The notes below the pieces were generated by a model. That model was not told the origin of the DNA, did no database searches, and worked only from the letters and a program-made list of their open reading frames with translations. 64,000 nucleotides of DNA, from assembly GCF_020829595.1 (NCBI RefSeq), contig NZ_JAIVFW010000007.1:62001-126000 (forward strand), in the 5' to 3' direction. Of this stretch, positions 1 through 7,446 are shown piece by piece. A program made the position numbers and the translations under genes. Position 1 is the stretch's first letter. Each line of letters starts with the position of its first letter. This stretch comes from Nostoc sp. CHAB 5844 (GTDB taxonomy: Bacteria; Cyanobacteriota; Cyanobacteriia; Cyanobacteriales; Nostocaceae).

Positions 1-2
1 GT

Positions 3-122
3 ATTATCGTTTGTACAAATGATCCTGATAGATATCGAATGGCAACTCGAATTAATGAAGCAATTAATCAAGAGGAATCATTGACGGGTAAGTTAATTCG
101 GGTAGTACGTCCTACTAGTTAA
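3..122 (+). CDS. C-terminal end of an unidentified protein (5' end outside window)
   Basis: An open frame enters from the left edge and ends at TAA 120-122, giving 39 residues beginning IIVCTNDPDRYR. I do not recognise the family. Its stop codon overlaps by a few bases the end of the convergent ORF at 115-453. The fragment is short, so it could be a chance frame; the charged, non-repetitive composition makes coding plausible but unproven. Confidence 0.35.
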   Translation: MIVCTNDPDRYRMATRINEAINQEESLTGKLIRVVRPTS

Positions 123-453
123 AAACTATGTTACGTTCTGCTCTCAGATTATCAGCAATTTCAGCAAAATCTGCATCGTCTTTAAATACGCCTGCAAATT
201 TCATCCAAGGATTTTCTACTTCGCTTTGAAATAATTGAATTTCTACTGGAATAACTTCTATATTCTCAAGACGAGTTGAAAAAAGTTTTTTCAATTCTTG
301 TAAAGCTTGTTGTTGAGTCGATGCTTCAACCTGAGTGTTAGGAAATTCCAAGACATAAGCTATGACATTTCCTTCATCACTACGTTCCAGTAAGATGTGT
401 AACTTTAAGTTTTCTGACTGAGGTAACGTTACGGAAGATAAATTAATAACCAT
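115..453 (-). CDS. Hypothetical protein, possible HicB-like/antitoxin-type protein
   Basis: The 112-residue protein has an N-terminal half resembling the small alpha/beta fold of HicB-like antitoxins (EGNVIAYVLEFP, then a helix with QQALQELKK). Its C-terminal motif, PWMKFAGVFKDDADFAEI near residues 82-99, is of a kind I associate with cyanobacterial antitoxins encoded beside PIN toxins. No DNA-binding motif is obvious. A decayed PIN-domain toxin begins 4 bp beyond its start codon on the opposite strand, which supports a toxin-antitoxin origin for the locus. The antitoxin role is inference; a conserved hypothetical without that role is equally possible. Confidence 0.55.
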   Translation of the reverse strand: MVINLSSVTLPQSENLKLHILLERSDEGNVIAYVLEFPNTQVEASTQQQALQELKKLFSTRLENIEVIPVEIQLFQSEVENPWMKFAGVFKDDADFAEIADNLRAERNIVFN

Positions 454-456
454 ATA

Positions 457-637
457 GCCTTAAATACCCTAGAAATTCGTGAAGCTCCACTTAACCGCCA
501 TATTGCTATTTTAAACTGTTATATTAAAAGGCCCAGGCGATCGCTTTATTGCAGCTACCGCAGTTTACCACCAGTTGACTTTAGCTACAGCCGATGCCAA
601 TCTCACGAGTCCTTCTTGGTTACAAACTTTAACCTAG
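457..637 (+). pseudogene. Remnant of a VapC-like PIN-domain toxin, frameshifted and 5'-truncated
   Basis: Two frames together read as the C-terminal half of a PIN ribonuclease. Frame one (457 to about 520) gives ALNTLEIREAPLNRHIAIL. Frame two (about 521-637) gives GPGDRFIAATAVYHQLTLATAD and runs to TAG at 635-637. PIN toxins typically carry the same order, REAPLxxxIA followed by DPxDRFIAATAxxxxLTLVTAD, including the conserved Asp residues of the second half. The join near the AAAAGGCCC tract needs a frameshift, and the N-terminal half with the first catalytic Asp is missing. The gene cannot make an intact toxin. Confidence 0.75.
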
Positions 638-825
638 CCAAAAAATTTACAGATGATTGTCATAGCTGGAGAGCGATCGCTACTTTTTCCTAATATGGTT
701 GTTTGGGCGATCGCAAATATACTTAGTTTTTATTTTCTAAAATTATTATAAGCTTATGTAGAGGGGAACAACCCTTAGTTTACGCTCTTACTTTATCCCT
801 CATAATTCTATTTTGAAAAATAAAA

Positions 826-1554
826 ATGAAGAGACTTATGAAAGCTCTGTTTCACAAATCTAAGAACTCCTTCTTGCGATTCTATCTTTCCATTGGGTCT
901 TCTAAGGCATGTCCGCTCTGTGGATGGACAGGACACTCTTTCATAAAACGATGTTATCCTTACAAGCCAGCCCCTACTTATATTTGTCCTAATTGTGGGT
1001 CTTCAGAACGGCATCGCTTTTCATACTTGGCGCTGAAAGACAAGCTTGTTAATAAATATGCTGAGTGTCTCCATTTCGCGCCAGAGAAGTTCATTGAACC
1101 TTGGTTGCGAAGCATATCTGAGAAGTATCTTAGTGTGGACTTATGTTCACCTAATGCTATGCAGCAAATGGACATTATCAATCTTCAACTTCCAGATAAC
1201 TCGTTCTCATTGATTTGGTGTTCGCATGTATTAGAACATATAGACAATGATAAAAAGGCTATGTCAGAGTTGTTCAGAGTTTTGCGTCCGTCTGGCATGG
1301 CTGTTATTATGGTTCCGATTTATGGCGACTCAACATACGAAGATCCAGAATTAAAGACTCCTGAAGAAAGGCTTAGGCATTTCAAGCAAGAAGATCATGT
1401 GCGCTTGTATGGTTTGGATATAAGTAATCGTTTAGAGAATGTGGGGTTTCAAGTGGATATGATATCAACATCAAATTTATCGGCTGATGTAAAATCAAGA
1501 TACATTATAGAGTACCCTTCAACCAAAGAGATTTTTCTTTGCAGCAAGATATGA
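826..1554 (+). CDS. Class I SAM-dependent methyltransferase with N-terminal CxxC zinc-ribbon-like segment
   Basis: The 242-residue protein has two CxxC pairs at the N-terminus (CPLC at 29-32, CPNC at 54-57) that look like a zinc ribbon. A Methyltransf_11-type domain follows, with the motif IWCSHVLEHI near residues 129-138 and a LFRVLRPSG strand-turn afterwards. Motif I is unconventional (LHFAPE/YLSVDLC), as in relatives annotated near glycosyltransferase genes. The substrate cannot be read from sequence. A second in-frame ATG at 841 is an alternative start. The gene stands alone between AT-rich spacers with no operon partner. Confidence 0.75.
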   Translation: MKRLMKALFHKSKNSFLRFYLSIGSSKACPLCGWTGHSFIKRCYPYKPAPTYICPNCGSSERHRFSYLALKDKLVNKYAECLHFAPEKFIEPWLRSISEKYLSVDLCSPNAMQQMDIINLQLPDNSFSLIWCSHVLEHIDNDKKAMSELFRVLRPSGMAVIMVPIYGDSTYEDPELKTPEERLRHFKQEDHVRLYGLDISNRLENVGFQVDMISTSNLSADVKSRYIIEYPSTKEIFLCSKI

Positions 1555-1847
1555 AACCGACTAATACCACAATGACTGCTAAATAAACTTAAGCCAATAC
1601 CGCGTAAGAATGGTGTGAGGAAGAGGCTCTCAAAACCTTTCAATCTAAATCAATAGACTGCCCTAACGTTGACAAGAAATGCCGCGCTAAAGCTTTTTAC
1701 TTTAGTCTTTAGTTCAAGCTTTTTTATCATGTGCTACTTTCAGGCGCTCGCTCTCCTATCTTTTGTAGAATCAAGCATTGCTCTCTAACTTCTGTAGCTT
1801 TTGTGCTACAACGAAGTGCGATCGCACTAGAAAATTCTCTTACAAAA
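1555..1847. other. Intergenic spacer without recognisable gene
   Basis: AT-rich spacer between the methyltransferase and hicA. It contains a small hairpin (TGTAGC, loop, GCTACA, around 1792-1809) and one HIP1-like site near 1820. I see no further coding or RNA signal. Confidence 0.5.
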
Positions 1848-2045
1848 TCAAAAATACTTATCTAAGCCAGCTTGCTTCAAAACTCCATTGGCAGTGTGGC
1901 GTGATTTAATTTTGCTATCAACTATAAAGTTAATATTTGTAATTGGGCTGTACCAAATTTCATGGTCTCCTTTACCCTGTCTTTTGAAATAACATCCAGC
2001 TTCTAGCAAAAGTTTTTTAACTTCAGGAGTAAAGGAAATACTCAT
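1848..2045 (-). CDS. hicA: HicA-type toxin (mRNA interferase)
   Basis: The 65-residue protein has the HicA dsRBD-like pattern: a helix (TPEVKKLLLEAG), then the strand motif GKGDHEIWY with the catalytic-type His at residue 28, then RHTANGVLKQAGL, which corresponds to the family's helix 2. HicA toxins cleave mRNA and are neutralised by HicB. It lies 12 bp downstream of the DUF1902-type HicB gene on the same strand, so the antitoxin is translated first. Length and key His are intact, so the toxin is probably functional. Confidence 0.88.
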   Translation of the reverse strand: MSISFTPEVKKLLLEAGCYFKRQGKGDHEIWYSPITNINFIVDSKIKSRHTANGVLKQAGLDKYF

Positions 2046-2057
2046 TAGTAAGCCACT

Positions 2058-2285
2058 TTAAATTGCTTCACGTCGATGCGTCGTTAATTCTAAATCAATG
2101 TAATCTTTCTGGCAAGCTTCTACTTGATTTAACTCACAAAGTTCTGGAATAATCAATTTGAGTTTTTCTGTTAACAATTCAATAGTAGAAGCTTCTGTAA
2201 CCAATCCAGGTAAATCATCACTACTAGCTACCCACACCTCAGCTTCAGAATCCCAAAAAGCACTTACTTTAACAACAGTGTTCAT
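2058..2285 (-). CDS. hicB: HicB-type antitoxin (DUF1902 family)
   Basis: The 75-residue protein matches the DUF1902/HicB short form. It starts with a strand VVKVSAFWDSEAEVWVASSDDLPGL, a motif typical of this antitoxin group, followed by the helix TIELLTEKLKLIIPELCEL. It would bind and block the HicA encoded immediately downstream. No separate DNA-binding domain is present, so autoregulation, if any, would rest on the complex. Antitoxin-first gene order is unusual compared with E. coli hicAB but common for this short-HicB group. Confidence 0.85.
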   Translation of the reverse strand: MNTVVKVSAFWDSEAEVWVASSDDLPGLVTEASTIELLTEKLKLIIPELCELNQVEACQKDYIDLELTTHRREAI

Positions 2286-2324
2286 GCTTTACTTTTTTAG
2301 TTATTGCCTATTATGTAAATAATT

Positions 2325-2549
2325 TTAGTTAAGTCCTTCAGCTTTTTGCAAGTGACTTACAAAGTAGATCTGCCATAAATCCTTCAAAAAGTATCTGGAA
2401 TACTTTGCTACCAAGTCCTGACTCCATTCAAACCATGAAAGCATCTCTACCGCCAAAGCCAAAAATTGATGTGCTGAAATGACTGGTTTTTTGGAATATC
2501 GAACGAACAGTTTATCTTTAATTAAAGAGAGACTATTTTGATAAACCAA
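2325..2549 (-). CDS. Small hypothetical ORF (uncertain)
   Basis: A 74-codon frame with start only 14 bp from the divergent PucC-like gene start. I recognise no domain; the product is aromatic-rich (FEWSQ, WQIYFV). Because it fills the space where the promoter of the neighbouring gene should lie, it may be a chance frame. Low confidence. Confidence 0.25.
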   Translation of the reverse strand: MVYQNSLSLIKDKLFVRYSKKPVISAHQFLALAVEMLSWFEWSQDLVAKYSRYFLKDLWQIYFVSHLQKAEGLN

Positions 2550-2563
2550 AAGAAAAAACAGCT

Positions 2564-3988
2564 ATGGCAAGCGGTGATGTGTTTGATAGCGAAGCAAAAT
2601 ACCCAGTTACGTCAAGGGTAAACTTGTTCACGATGTTTAGGCTTGGCCTGTTTCAAATGGGGTTGAGTATGATGTCTATTTTGACTCTGGGGGTACTGAA
2701 CAGAGTCATGATTCAAGAAATAGCGATTCCGGCGACATTGGTAGCGCTGGTGTTGGCTTTGCCTGCGTTTGTCGCACCTTCTCGTATTTGGTTTGGTCAG
2801 ATGTCGGATGCTAAACCGTTGTGGGGTTATCACAGGACAGCTTATGTGTGGGTGGGTGCAGCGATATTTGCGATCGCCGCTTTTTTAGCTGTACAAGTAA
2901 TGTGGCAGTTGAATAGTGCGGTTGCTAGTGCTGGTGGTTGGACTTGGACAACGGACACTATCGGCTGGACTGCATTGCTATCTTTAGTTTTTGCTATTTA
3001 CGGTTTAGGAATTTGCGCTAGTGGTACAGCTTTTGCTGCTTTGTTAGTAGATATCTCTGAAGAAGATAACCGTTCTAAAGTAGTGGGTGTGGTTTGGTCG
3101 ATGCTGATGGTGGGGATTATTGTGGGAGCAATTCTCTCTAGTAAGTTGCTACCATCAGAAATCACTGCAACCAACTTACAAGCAGCAGTCAACCGATTAT
3201 TTATCATTGTCCCAGCTATAGTATTTGGATTGGCAATTATAGCCACATTGGGCGTTGAGAAAAAATACTCTCTTTACACTAGCCGTTCCACACTGGTAAA
3301 CCGCGAAGATAGCATTACTCTGAGTGCGGCTTGGAAAATCTTAACAGCAAGTCCCCAAACAGGTTTGTTTTTCACCTTTTTAGTGGTGATGACGCTGTGC
3401 TTGTTTATGCAAGACCCAATTTTAGAACCTTATGCCGGTCAGGTGTTTAAAATGCCCTTGGCAGAAAGCACCAAATTAAACATATATTACGGTACAGGTT
3501 TGCTAATTGCTTACGCTGTCGCTGGCTTTTTAATTGTCCCGCGTTTAGGTAAACGCAAAAGCGCCCGCCTAGGTTGTATGTTGGTGGCTTTGTGTGCGGC
3601 GTTGCTGGGAATTTCCGGATTTACTGCTAATGCAGCTTTCCTGAAACTAAGTTTAGTTTTATTCGGTTTAGCGACTGGTTTCTTAACAACCGCAGCAATT
3701 AGCTTGATGCTGGATTTGACAGCAGCCGAAGCCGCCGGAACATTTATTGGCGCATGGGGACTAGCACAGTCTATTTCTAGGGGTGTTGCAGTGGTAATTG
3801 GCGGTACACTTTTAGACATAGGGCGCAGAACACTACCCAGTTTGGAATTAGCTTATGGGTTGATATTTGCCTTAGAAGCAGTGGGGATGGTAGTGTCCAT
3901 TGGATTCCTCAACCGCGTCAACGTGACAGAATTTCAAACCAGTACCAAGCAAGCGATCGCTTCTGTTTTAGAAAGCGATCTAGATTGA
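2564..3988 (+). CDS. PucC/LhaA-like BCD-family MFS membrane protein
   Basis: The 474-residue protein is very hydrophobic, with about 12 predicted membrane helices. Near residues 70-95 it has the characteristic run PSRIWFGQMSDAKPLWGYHR. This fits the bacteriochlorophyll-delivery (BCD, PucC) branch of the major facilitator superfamily. In purple bacteria, PucC and LhaA are needed for light-harvesting complex assembly and may handle (bacterio)chlorophyll; the cyanobacterial proteins are less defined. It is followed 60 bp later by an inositol-phosphatase-family gene on the same strand. The chlG cluster 3.5 kb away makes a pigment link attractive but inferred. Confidence 0.82.
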   Translation: MASGDVFDSEAKYPVTSRVNLFTMFRLGLFQMGLSMMSILTLGVLNRVMIQEIAIPATLVALVLALPAFVAPSRIWFGQMSDAKPLWGYHRTAYVWVGAAIFAIAAFLAVQVMWQLNSAVASAGGWTWTTDTIGWTALLSLVFAIYGLGICASGTAFAALLVDISEEDNRSKVVGVVWSMLMVGIIVGAILSSKLLPSEITATNLQAAVNRLFIIVPAIVFGLAIIATLGVEKKYSLYTSRSTLVNREDSITLSAAWKILTASPQTGLFFTFLVVMTLCLFMQDPILEPYAGQVFKMPLAESTKLNIYYGTGLLIAYAVAGFLIVPRLGKRKSARLGCMLVALCAALLGISGFTANAAFLKLSLVLFGLATGFLTTAAISLMLDLTAAEAAGTFIGAWGLAQSISRGVAVVIGGTLLDIGRRTLPSLELAYGLIFALEAVGMVVSIGFLNRVNVTEFQTSTKQAIASVLESDLD

Positions 3989-3994
3989 TCAAGT

Positions 3995-4024
3995 CTGAAG
4001 TGTGAAGTATGAAGTTTGAAATGA
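3995..4024. repeat. Short tandem repeat (GAAGTNT heptamer type)
   Basis: Degenerate copies of the heptamer TGAAGTA/TGAAGTG in the gap after the PucC-like gene. This is the same repeat type as at 6844, 8509, 37568 and 55735. Confidence 0.7.
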
Positions 4025-4048
4025 TCATCGCTACTTTCTAATATTCAA

Positions 4049-4855
4049 ATGAATGATTTTTGGCTAACAGTTCTCGATTTTGCCCAAATTACCACTACCA
4101 GAGTCGGCAAACAACTGATGCAAGATTTTGGACAAGTGCAGGCTTTACAAAAAGCTGATGGTAGTTTGGTGACACGCGCCGATAAATGGGCTGATCAGGA
4201 AATACGGGATGCGATCGCCGCTAATTTCGCTGGTTATGGTATTTTGAGCGAGGAAGCTGACAAGACATTTCCGGGTACAGAATGGTGTTGGGTAATCGAC
4301 CCCTTGGATGGGACAACTAATTTTACACGCGGCATTCCCATTTGGTCGATTTCTCTAGCCTTACTGTATCAAGGTACACCAGTTTTTGGTTATGTTCACG
4401 TACCAACCTTAGATCAAAGTTTTCACGGTTTTTGGCAAGGTACATCAGGTTTAGCAACACCCACAGGAGCATTTCTTAACAATCATCCTATCCACACCAG
4501 TGTTGATGCTCCCAGTAGTAATCACTTTTTTAACCTTTGTTCCCGCAGTACATCTGTCATTCAAGAAGATTTTCCCTGCAAAATTCGGATGTTGGGTGTG
4601 GCTAGTTATAACTTTCTCACAGTTGCGACTGGGGCAGTTTTAGGTGGAATTGAAGCCACACCCAAGGTTTGGGATTTAGCAGGTGCTTGGGTAATTGTGC
4701 AAGCGGCTGGAGGTAGTTGGAATTCCCTCAAATCTGAGCCATTTCCTTTAATTGAGAGAGAAGATTACAGCGATCGCTCTTATCCTACCCTAGTTGTCAG
4801 CCGCTCCGAATTGGCTCCTGTGTTTGAACCATTTCTCAAAGACTTGAAAATTTAA
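4049..4855 (+). CDS. Inositol monophosphatase family protein
   Basis: The 268-residue protein has all family metal-site motifs: SEEAD at 67-71, the signature DPLDGTTNF at 84-92, and WDLAGAW near residue 210. The fold hydrolyses phosphate monoesters with Mg2+ and Li+-sensitive chemistry. Possible substrates include inositol phosphates, histidinol phosphate, 3'-phosphoadenosine phosphates and fructose bisphosphate; sequence alone does not decide. It follows the PucC-like gene on the same strand and may be cotranscribed with it. A strong hairpin terminator lies 21 bp after the stop. Confidence 0.88.
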   Translation: MNDFWLTVLDFAQITTTRVGKQLMQDFGQVQALQKADGSLVTRADKWADQEIRDAIAANFAGYGILSEEADKTFPGTEWCWVIDPLDGTTNFTRGIPIWSISLALLYQGTPVFGYVHVPTLDQSFHGFWQGTSGLATPTGAFLNNHPIHTSVDAPSSNHFFNLCSRSTSVIQEDFPCKIRMLGVASYNFLTVATGAVLGGIEATPKVWDLAGAWVIVQAAGGSWNSLKSEPFPLIEREDYSDRSYPTLVVSRSELAPVFEPFLKDLKI

Positions 4856-4876
4856 TCTTTATCAGCCAACTTACAT

Positions 4877-4911
4877 AAAAGCCTATACCCCTTTATTGGG
4901 TGTAGGCTTTT
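4877..4911 (+). terminator. Intrinsic-type terminator hairpin after inositol phosphatase gene
   Basis: A 14-bp stem (AAAAGCCTATACCC with GGGTGTAGGCTTTT, one G-T pair) closes a 7-nt loop and ends in a T run. It is almost symmetrical and would act on either strand, but no gene converges from the right. Confidence 0.85.
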
Positions 4912-5062
4912 AGACCTTAATTTAACGATAATTTGAACCAACAATATTTTTAGTGTAAATCAACTTGCACTCATCCTGATTGCGATCAAAGCCTGGTGAA
5001 GCTAATAAGTTACATAACCTTGTGCTTGATATAACCTTGAGTCAGTAATTACAAATAATCTT

Positions 5063-5614
5063 ATGTTATCCAATCTAGAGCTAATTCGTGAGTTTGTAGA
5101 CAAAACTATCCACAAAAAAGATATTTTATTATCAAATTCTACTTTGACAGCACAAACTGTATATAAAACTAACCAACTTACAGCAAAGTCTCAAGGTGTA
5201 ATTGCTACTGCCCAACTACATAATACATTCCCTGAGTTTTTGGTTCAGACAAAGTCTTCCCATTGGGAATCGATGAATCAGACATTAGCAGAGTACAGTT
5301 ATCTCATAAAAGGAGAGCTAGACAATCGCGGTTTCTATCGATATCAATATTGCGAAGTACCTAAAGGTTATCAGATGCACTGTACTAAATCTGTGTTGTT
5401 GTGGCGTGCTTGGTGGAAATATCGCAAGAATGTTTTAAGAGGTGGTATTCCTTTGGATCTGTTGATTCAAAATCGTGATTCTTGGTATCCAATCAGAGAT
5501 TTAACTATTAGTGATGGACTGCTTTATATTAAAACTTTAGGAAGTGAAATTGCAATTCATTCGGAAGATTTGGTCATTTGGTTGAGTAAAACTGACGTTA
5601 ATTCCCATCAGTAG
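5063..5614 (+). CDS. Conserved-looking hypothetical protein
   Basis: A 183-residue protein, soluble and without signal peptide or membrane segment. It has several Trp/Tyr-rich stretches (LLWRAWWKYRK near residue 110, DSWYPIRDL near 138). I recognise no family. It starts at the first ATG after a 150-bp spacer following the terminator, so it is probably monocistronic. Composition is like neighbouring genes and the reading frame is long, so it is most likely real. Confidence 0.65.
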   Translation: MLSNLELIREFVDKTIHKKDILLSNSTLTAQTVYKTNQLTAKSQGVIATAQLHNTFPEFLVQTKSSHWESMNQTLAEYSYLIKGELDNRGFYRYQYCEVPKGYQMHCTKSVLLWRAWWKYRKNVLRGGIPLDLLIQNRDSWYPIRDLTISDGLLYIKTLGSEIAIHSEDLVIWLSKTDVNSHQ

Positions 5615-5639
5615 ATGAGTGAGTTTGCTTAGTTTTGGA

Positions 5640-5700
5640 AGAATTTTGCAACGCAGAGGAGTGCTGAGTTAAGTGCAAAGTCACGCAGAGTGGAGTGATT
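5640..5700. repeat. Short repeat of the ACGCAGAGG type
   Basis: Degenerate units of CGCAGAGGAGTGCTGAG and CACGCAGAGTGGAG follow the 5063 gene. This low-complexity repeat is of the kind dispersed in Nostocales spacers. Confidence 0.5.
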
Positions 5701-5800
5701 AAAAAATTGTTATATTGTTCACTTTTTATACTAAGTTATTAAAATAGGGGGAACAGATTAAAACCCCTAAAACCTAAATACAATCTAAATTTCTTAATTA

Positions 5801-5860
5801 TGAATTACGTTAGCGTAGCGAAGCGCGAGTCGGCGAGCGTCATTACGAATTACGAATTAG
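5801..5860. repeat. GAATTAC tandem repeat interrupted by a GC-rich palindromic insert
   Basis: Copies of GAATTAC flank a roughly 35-bp GC-rich segment containing GCGTAGCGAAGCGC and GGCGAGCGTC. The layout suggests a small palindromic element that landed within a tandem repeat. It runs right up to the start codon of the next gene. Confidence 0.6.
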
Positions 5861-5861
5861 T

Positions 5862-6851
5862 ATGAGTGCAGTATACACCAGTGAAATAACGATGAAAGGA
5901 CTCTGGCTCGAAAACAACCAACTGCAACTACGTACAGATATTCCGATTCCAGAACCAACGCTAGGAGACGCTTTGGTGCGTGTATTGCGTGCAGGGATTT
6001 GTAATACTGACCTAGAATTGAAAAGAGGCTATTATCCTTACACTGGGATTTTGGGACATGAATTTGTCGGTGTTGTAGAACAAGGCCCCGACAACTTAAT
6101 AAATAGACGGGTAGTTGGAGAAATCAATGCTGTCTGCGGTCATTGTCGCTTCTGTCGCCGAGGACAGCCGACTCACTGCGAAAATCGCACAGTGTTGGGC
6201 ATTGTTAACCGTCACGGGGCTTTTGCAGATTATCTGTGTTTACCCGGAGAAAATTTACATCCTGTTCCGGATAATGTGTCTACAGACATTGCAACTTTTA
6301 CCGAACCTCTAGCAGCAGCCTTGGAAATTCAGCAGCAGGTGGCTTTAAGTGCAGATGATCGGGTATTAGTGGTTGGAGATGGTAAGTTAGGTCAACTTGT
6401 AGCACAAACACTGGCCTTAACTGGCTGTGAACTTTTGGTTGTAGGTCGTCATCAGGAAAAACTGGCTAACTTAGCGGCCAGAGGTATTAAAACGGGTTTA
6501 GTTGATGCAGTTACAGATAAAGCTTTTGATATTTCAGTAGAGTGTACTGGCAACCCTGAAGGATTTGCGATCGCTCGTCGCGCTTTACGCCCTCGTGGTA
6601 CGCTAGTGTTGAAAAGCACCTATGCAGGCAACCTCAGTTTAGATGCGTCTTCTTTAGTTGTGGACGAAATTACCCTTATTGGTTCTCGTTGTGGCCCTTT
6701 TCGGGCTGCACTTGAACTGTTAGCAGCAGAAAAAGTTGACGTAAAACCCCTAATTCATGCCCATTATCCGCTTACAGATGGTCTTTTGGCTTTTGAGGAA
6801 GCTCAACGCCGGGGTGTATTAAAAGTTTTGTTGGATGTTAGTGAAGTATGA
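5862..6851 (+). CDS. Zinc-dependent alcohol dehydrogenase family protein (MDR)
   Basis: The 329-residue medium-chain dehydrogenase has catalytic zinc ligands C47 and GHE at 65-67. A structural zinc lobe C92, C95, C98, C106 is present, and a Rossmann motif VVGDGKLGQ lies near residue 170. The substrate is unknown; the overall form is like threonine/sorbitol dehydrogenases. The ATG at 5862 directly abuts a tandem repeat, and residues 1-10 add nothing conserved, so the ATG at 5892 (MKGLWLEN) is a credible alternative start. Neither has a clear ribosome binding site. The gene is flanked by heptamer repeats on both sides and is probably transcribed alone. Confidence 0.85.
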   Translation: MSAVYTSEITMKGLWLENNQLQLRTDIPIPEPTLGDALVRVLRAGICNTDLELKRGYYPYTGILGHEFVGVVEQGPDNLINRRVVGEINAVCGHCRFCRRGQPTHCENRTVLGIVNRHGAFADYLCLPGENLHPVPDNVSTDIATFTEPLAAALEIQQQVALSADDRVLVVGDGKLGQLVAQTLALTGCELLVVGRHQEKLANLAARGIKTGLVDAVTDKAFDISVECTGNPEGFAIARRALRPRGTLVLKSTYAGNLSLDASSLVVDEITLIGSRCGPFRAALELLAAEKVDVKPLIHAHYPLTDGLLAFEEAQRRGVLKVLLDVSEV

Positions 6852-6876
6852 AGTGTGAAGTATGAAGTATGAAATT
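6844..6876. repeat. AAGTATG heptamer tandem repeat
   Basis: About four copies of GAAGTATG/GAAGTGTG overlap the last codons of the alcohol dehydrogenase gene. The same unit occurs beside several other genes of the window. Confidence 0.75.
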
Positions 6877-6962
6877 TATACTTCATTCTTTTGGTCAATA
6901 TTTATTTGTCATTGATTACTCTCCCCTACACCCTTACACCCTAAACCCCTATACCCTCACCT

Positions 6963-7247
6963 TTAATACAAATAAGGATTAGTTTTAGGTTGATAGTCCA
7001 TGCAGTTAATTGCGTCTTCTGTGTTAGCGAAGGACGGGTGTACCGTACATTTGAGGCGGTAGTCGGCGGTAAAATATTGGCAGCCAGAACATGGAATTTG
7101 ATGCATTTGTTTGGCTGTCGCCACGCTATCTCGTGCCGCAGCCCACAGACTCCAAACGAAGATAATTGTCAAAGTCCATGCACCAACAAAACAAATGGGT
7201 ACTAAAAACTTTTGAATACCGTGAATGATAAATATAAATGCTTCCAC
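6963..7247 (-). CDS. Small membrane-anchored protein with four conserved-looking cysteines
   Basis: The 94-residue protein has one clear N-terminal membrane helix (about residues 13-36). A soluble tail carries CxxC at 53-56, C67 and C82, followed by MDYQP. The four cysteines could bind zinc or an iron-sulfur centre, but no known family is recognised. It sits downstream of chlG on the same strand with a repeat-rich gap of about 200 bp between, so cotranscription is uncertain. Confidence 0.65.
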   Translation of the reverse strand: MEAFIFIIHGIQKFLVPICFVGAWTLTIIFVWSLWAAARDSVATAKQMHQIPCSGCQYFTADYRLKCTVHPSFANTEDAINCMDYQPKTNPYLY

Positions 7248-7394
7248 TACTGTCAGTCCTAATAAAAATTAATATTTAAAATTTATGTTATCGCAGGATA
7301 AGTGTTAAGTGCTGAATCCTAAGTAGTATTCACATCTCTGTTTTGTAATCAAAATAAGTTGTGAGTTACACACAAAGGTTGTAAGGGGGTAAGA

Positions 7395-7434
7395 GTGTAG
7401 GGGTGTAAAGGTTTTGCTGACTTACACCCTACAC
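7395..7434 (-). terminator. Hairpin built from GGGTGTA repeats just after chlG
   Basis: GTGTAGGGGTGTAA (7395-7408) pairs with TTACACCCTACAC (7422-7434), with one bulge and a loop of 13 nt. It begins about 12 bp beyond the chlG stop codon, where a terminator is expected. There is no strong T run, so its activity is a guess. Confidence 0.45.
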
Positions 7435-7446
7435 CCTAGTTTTTGA

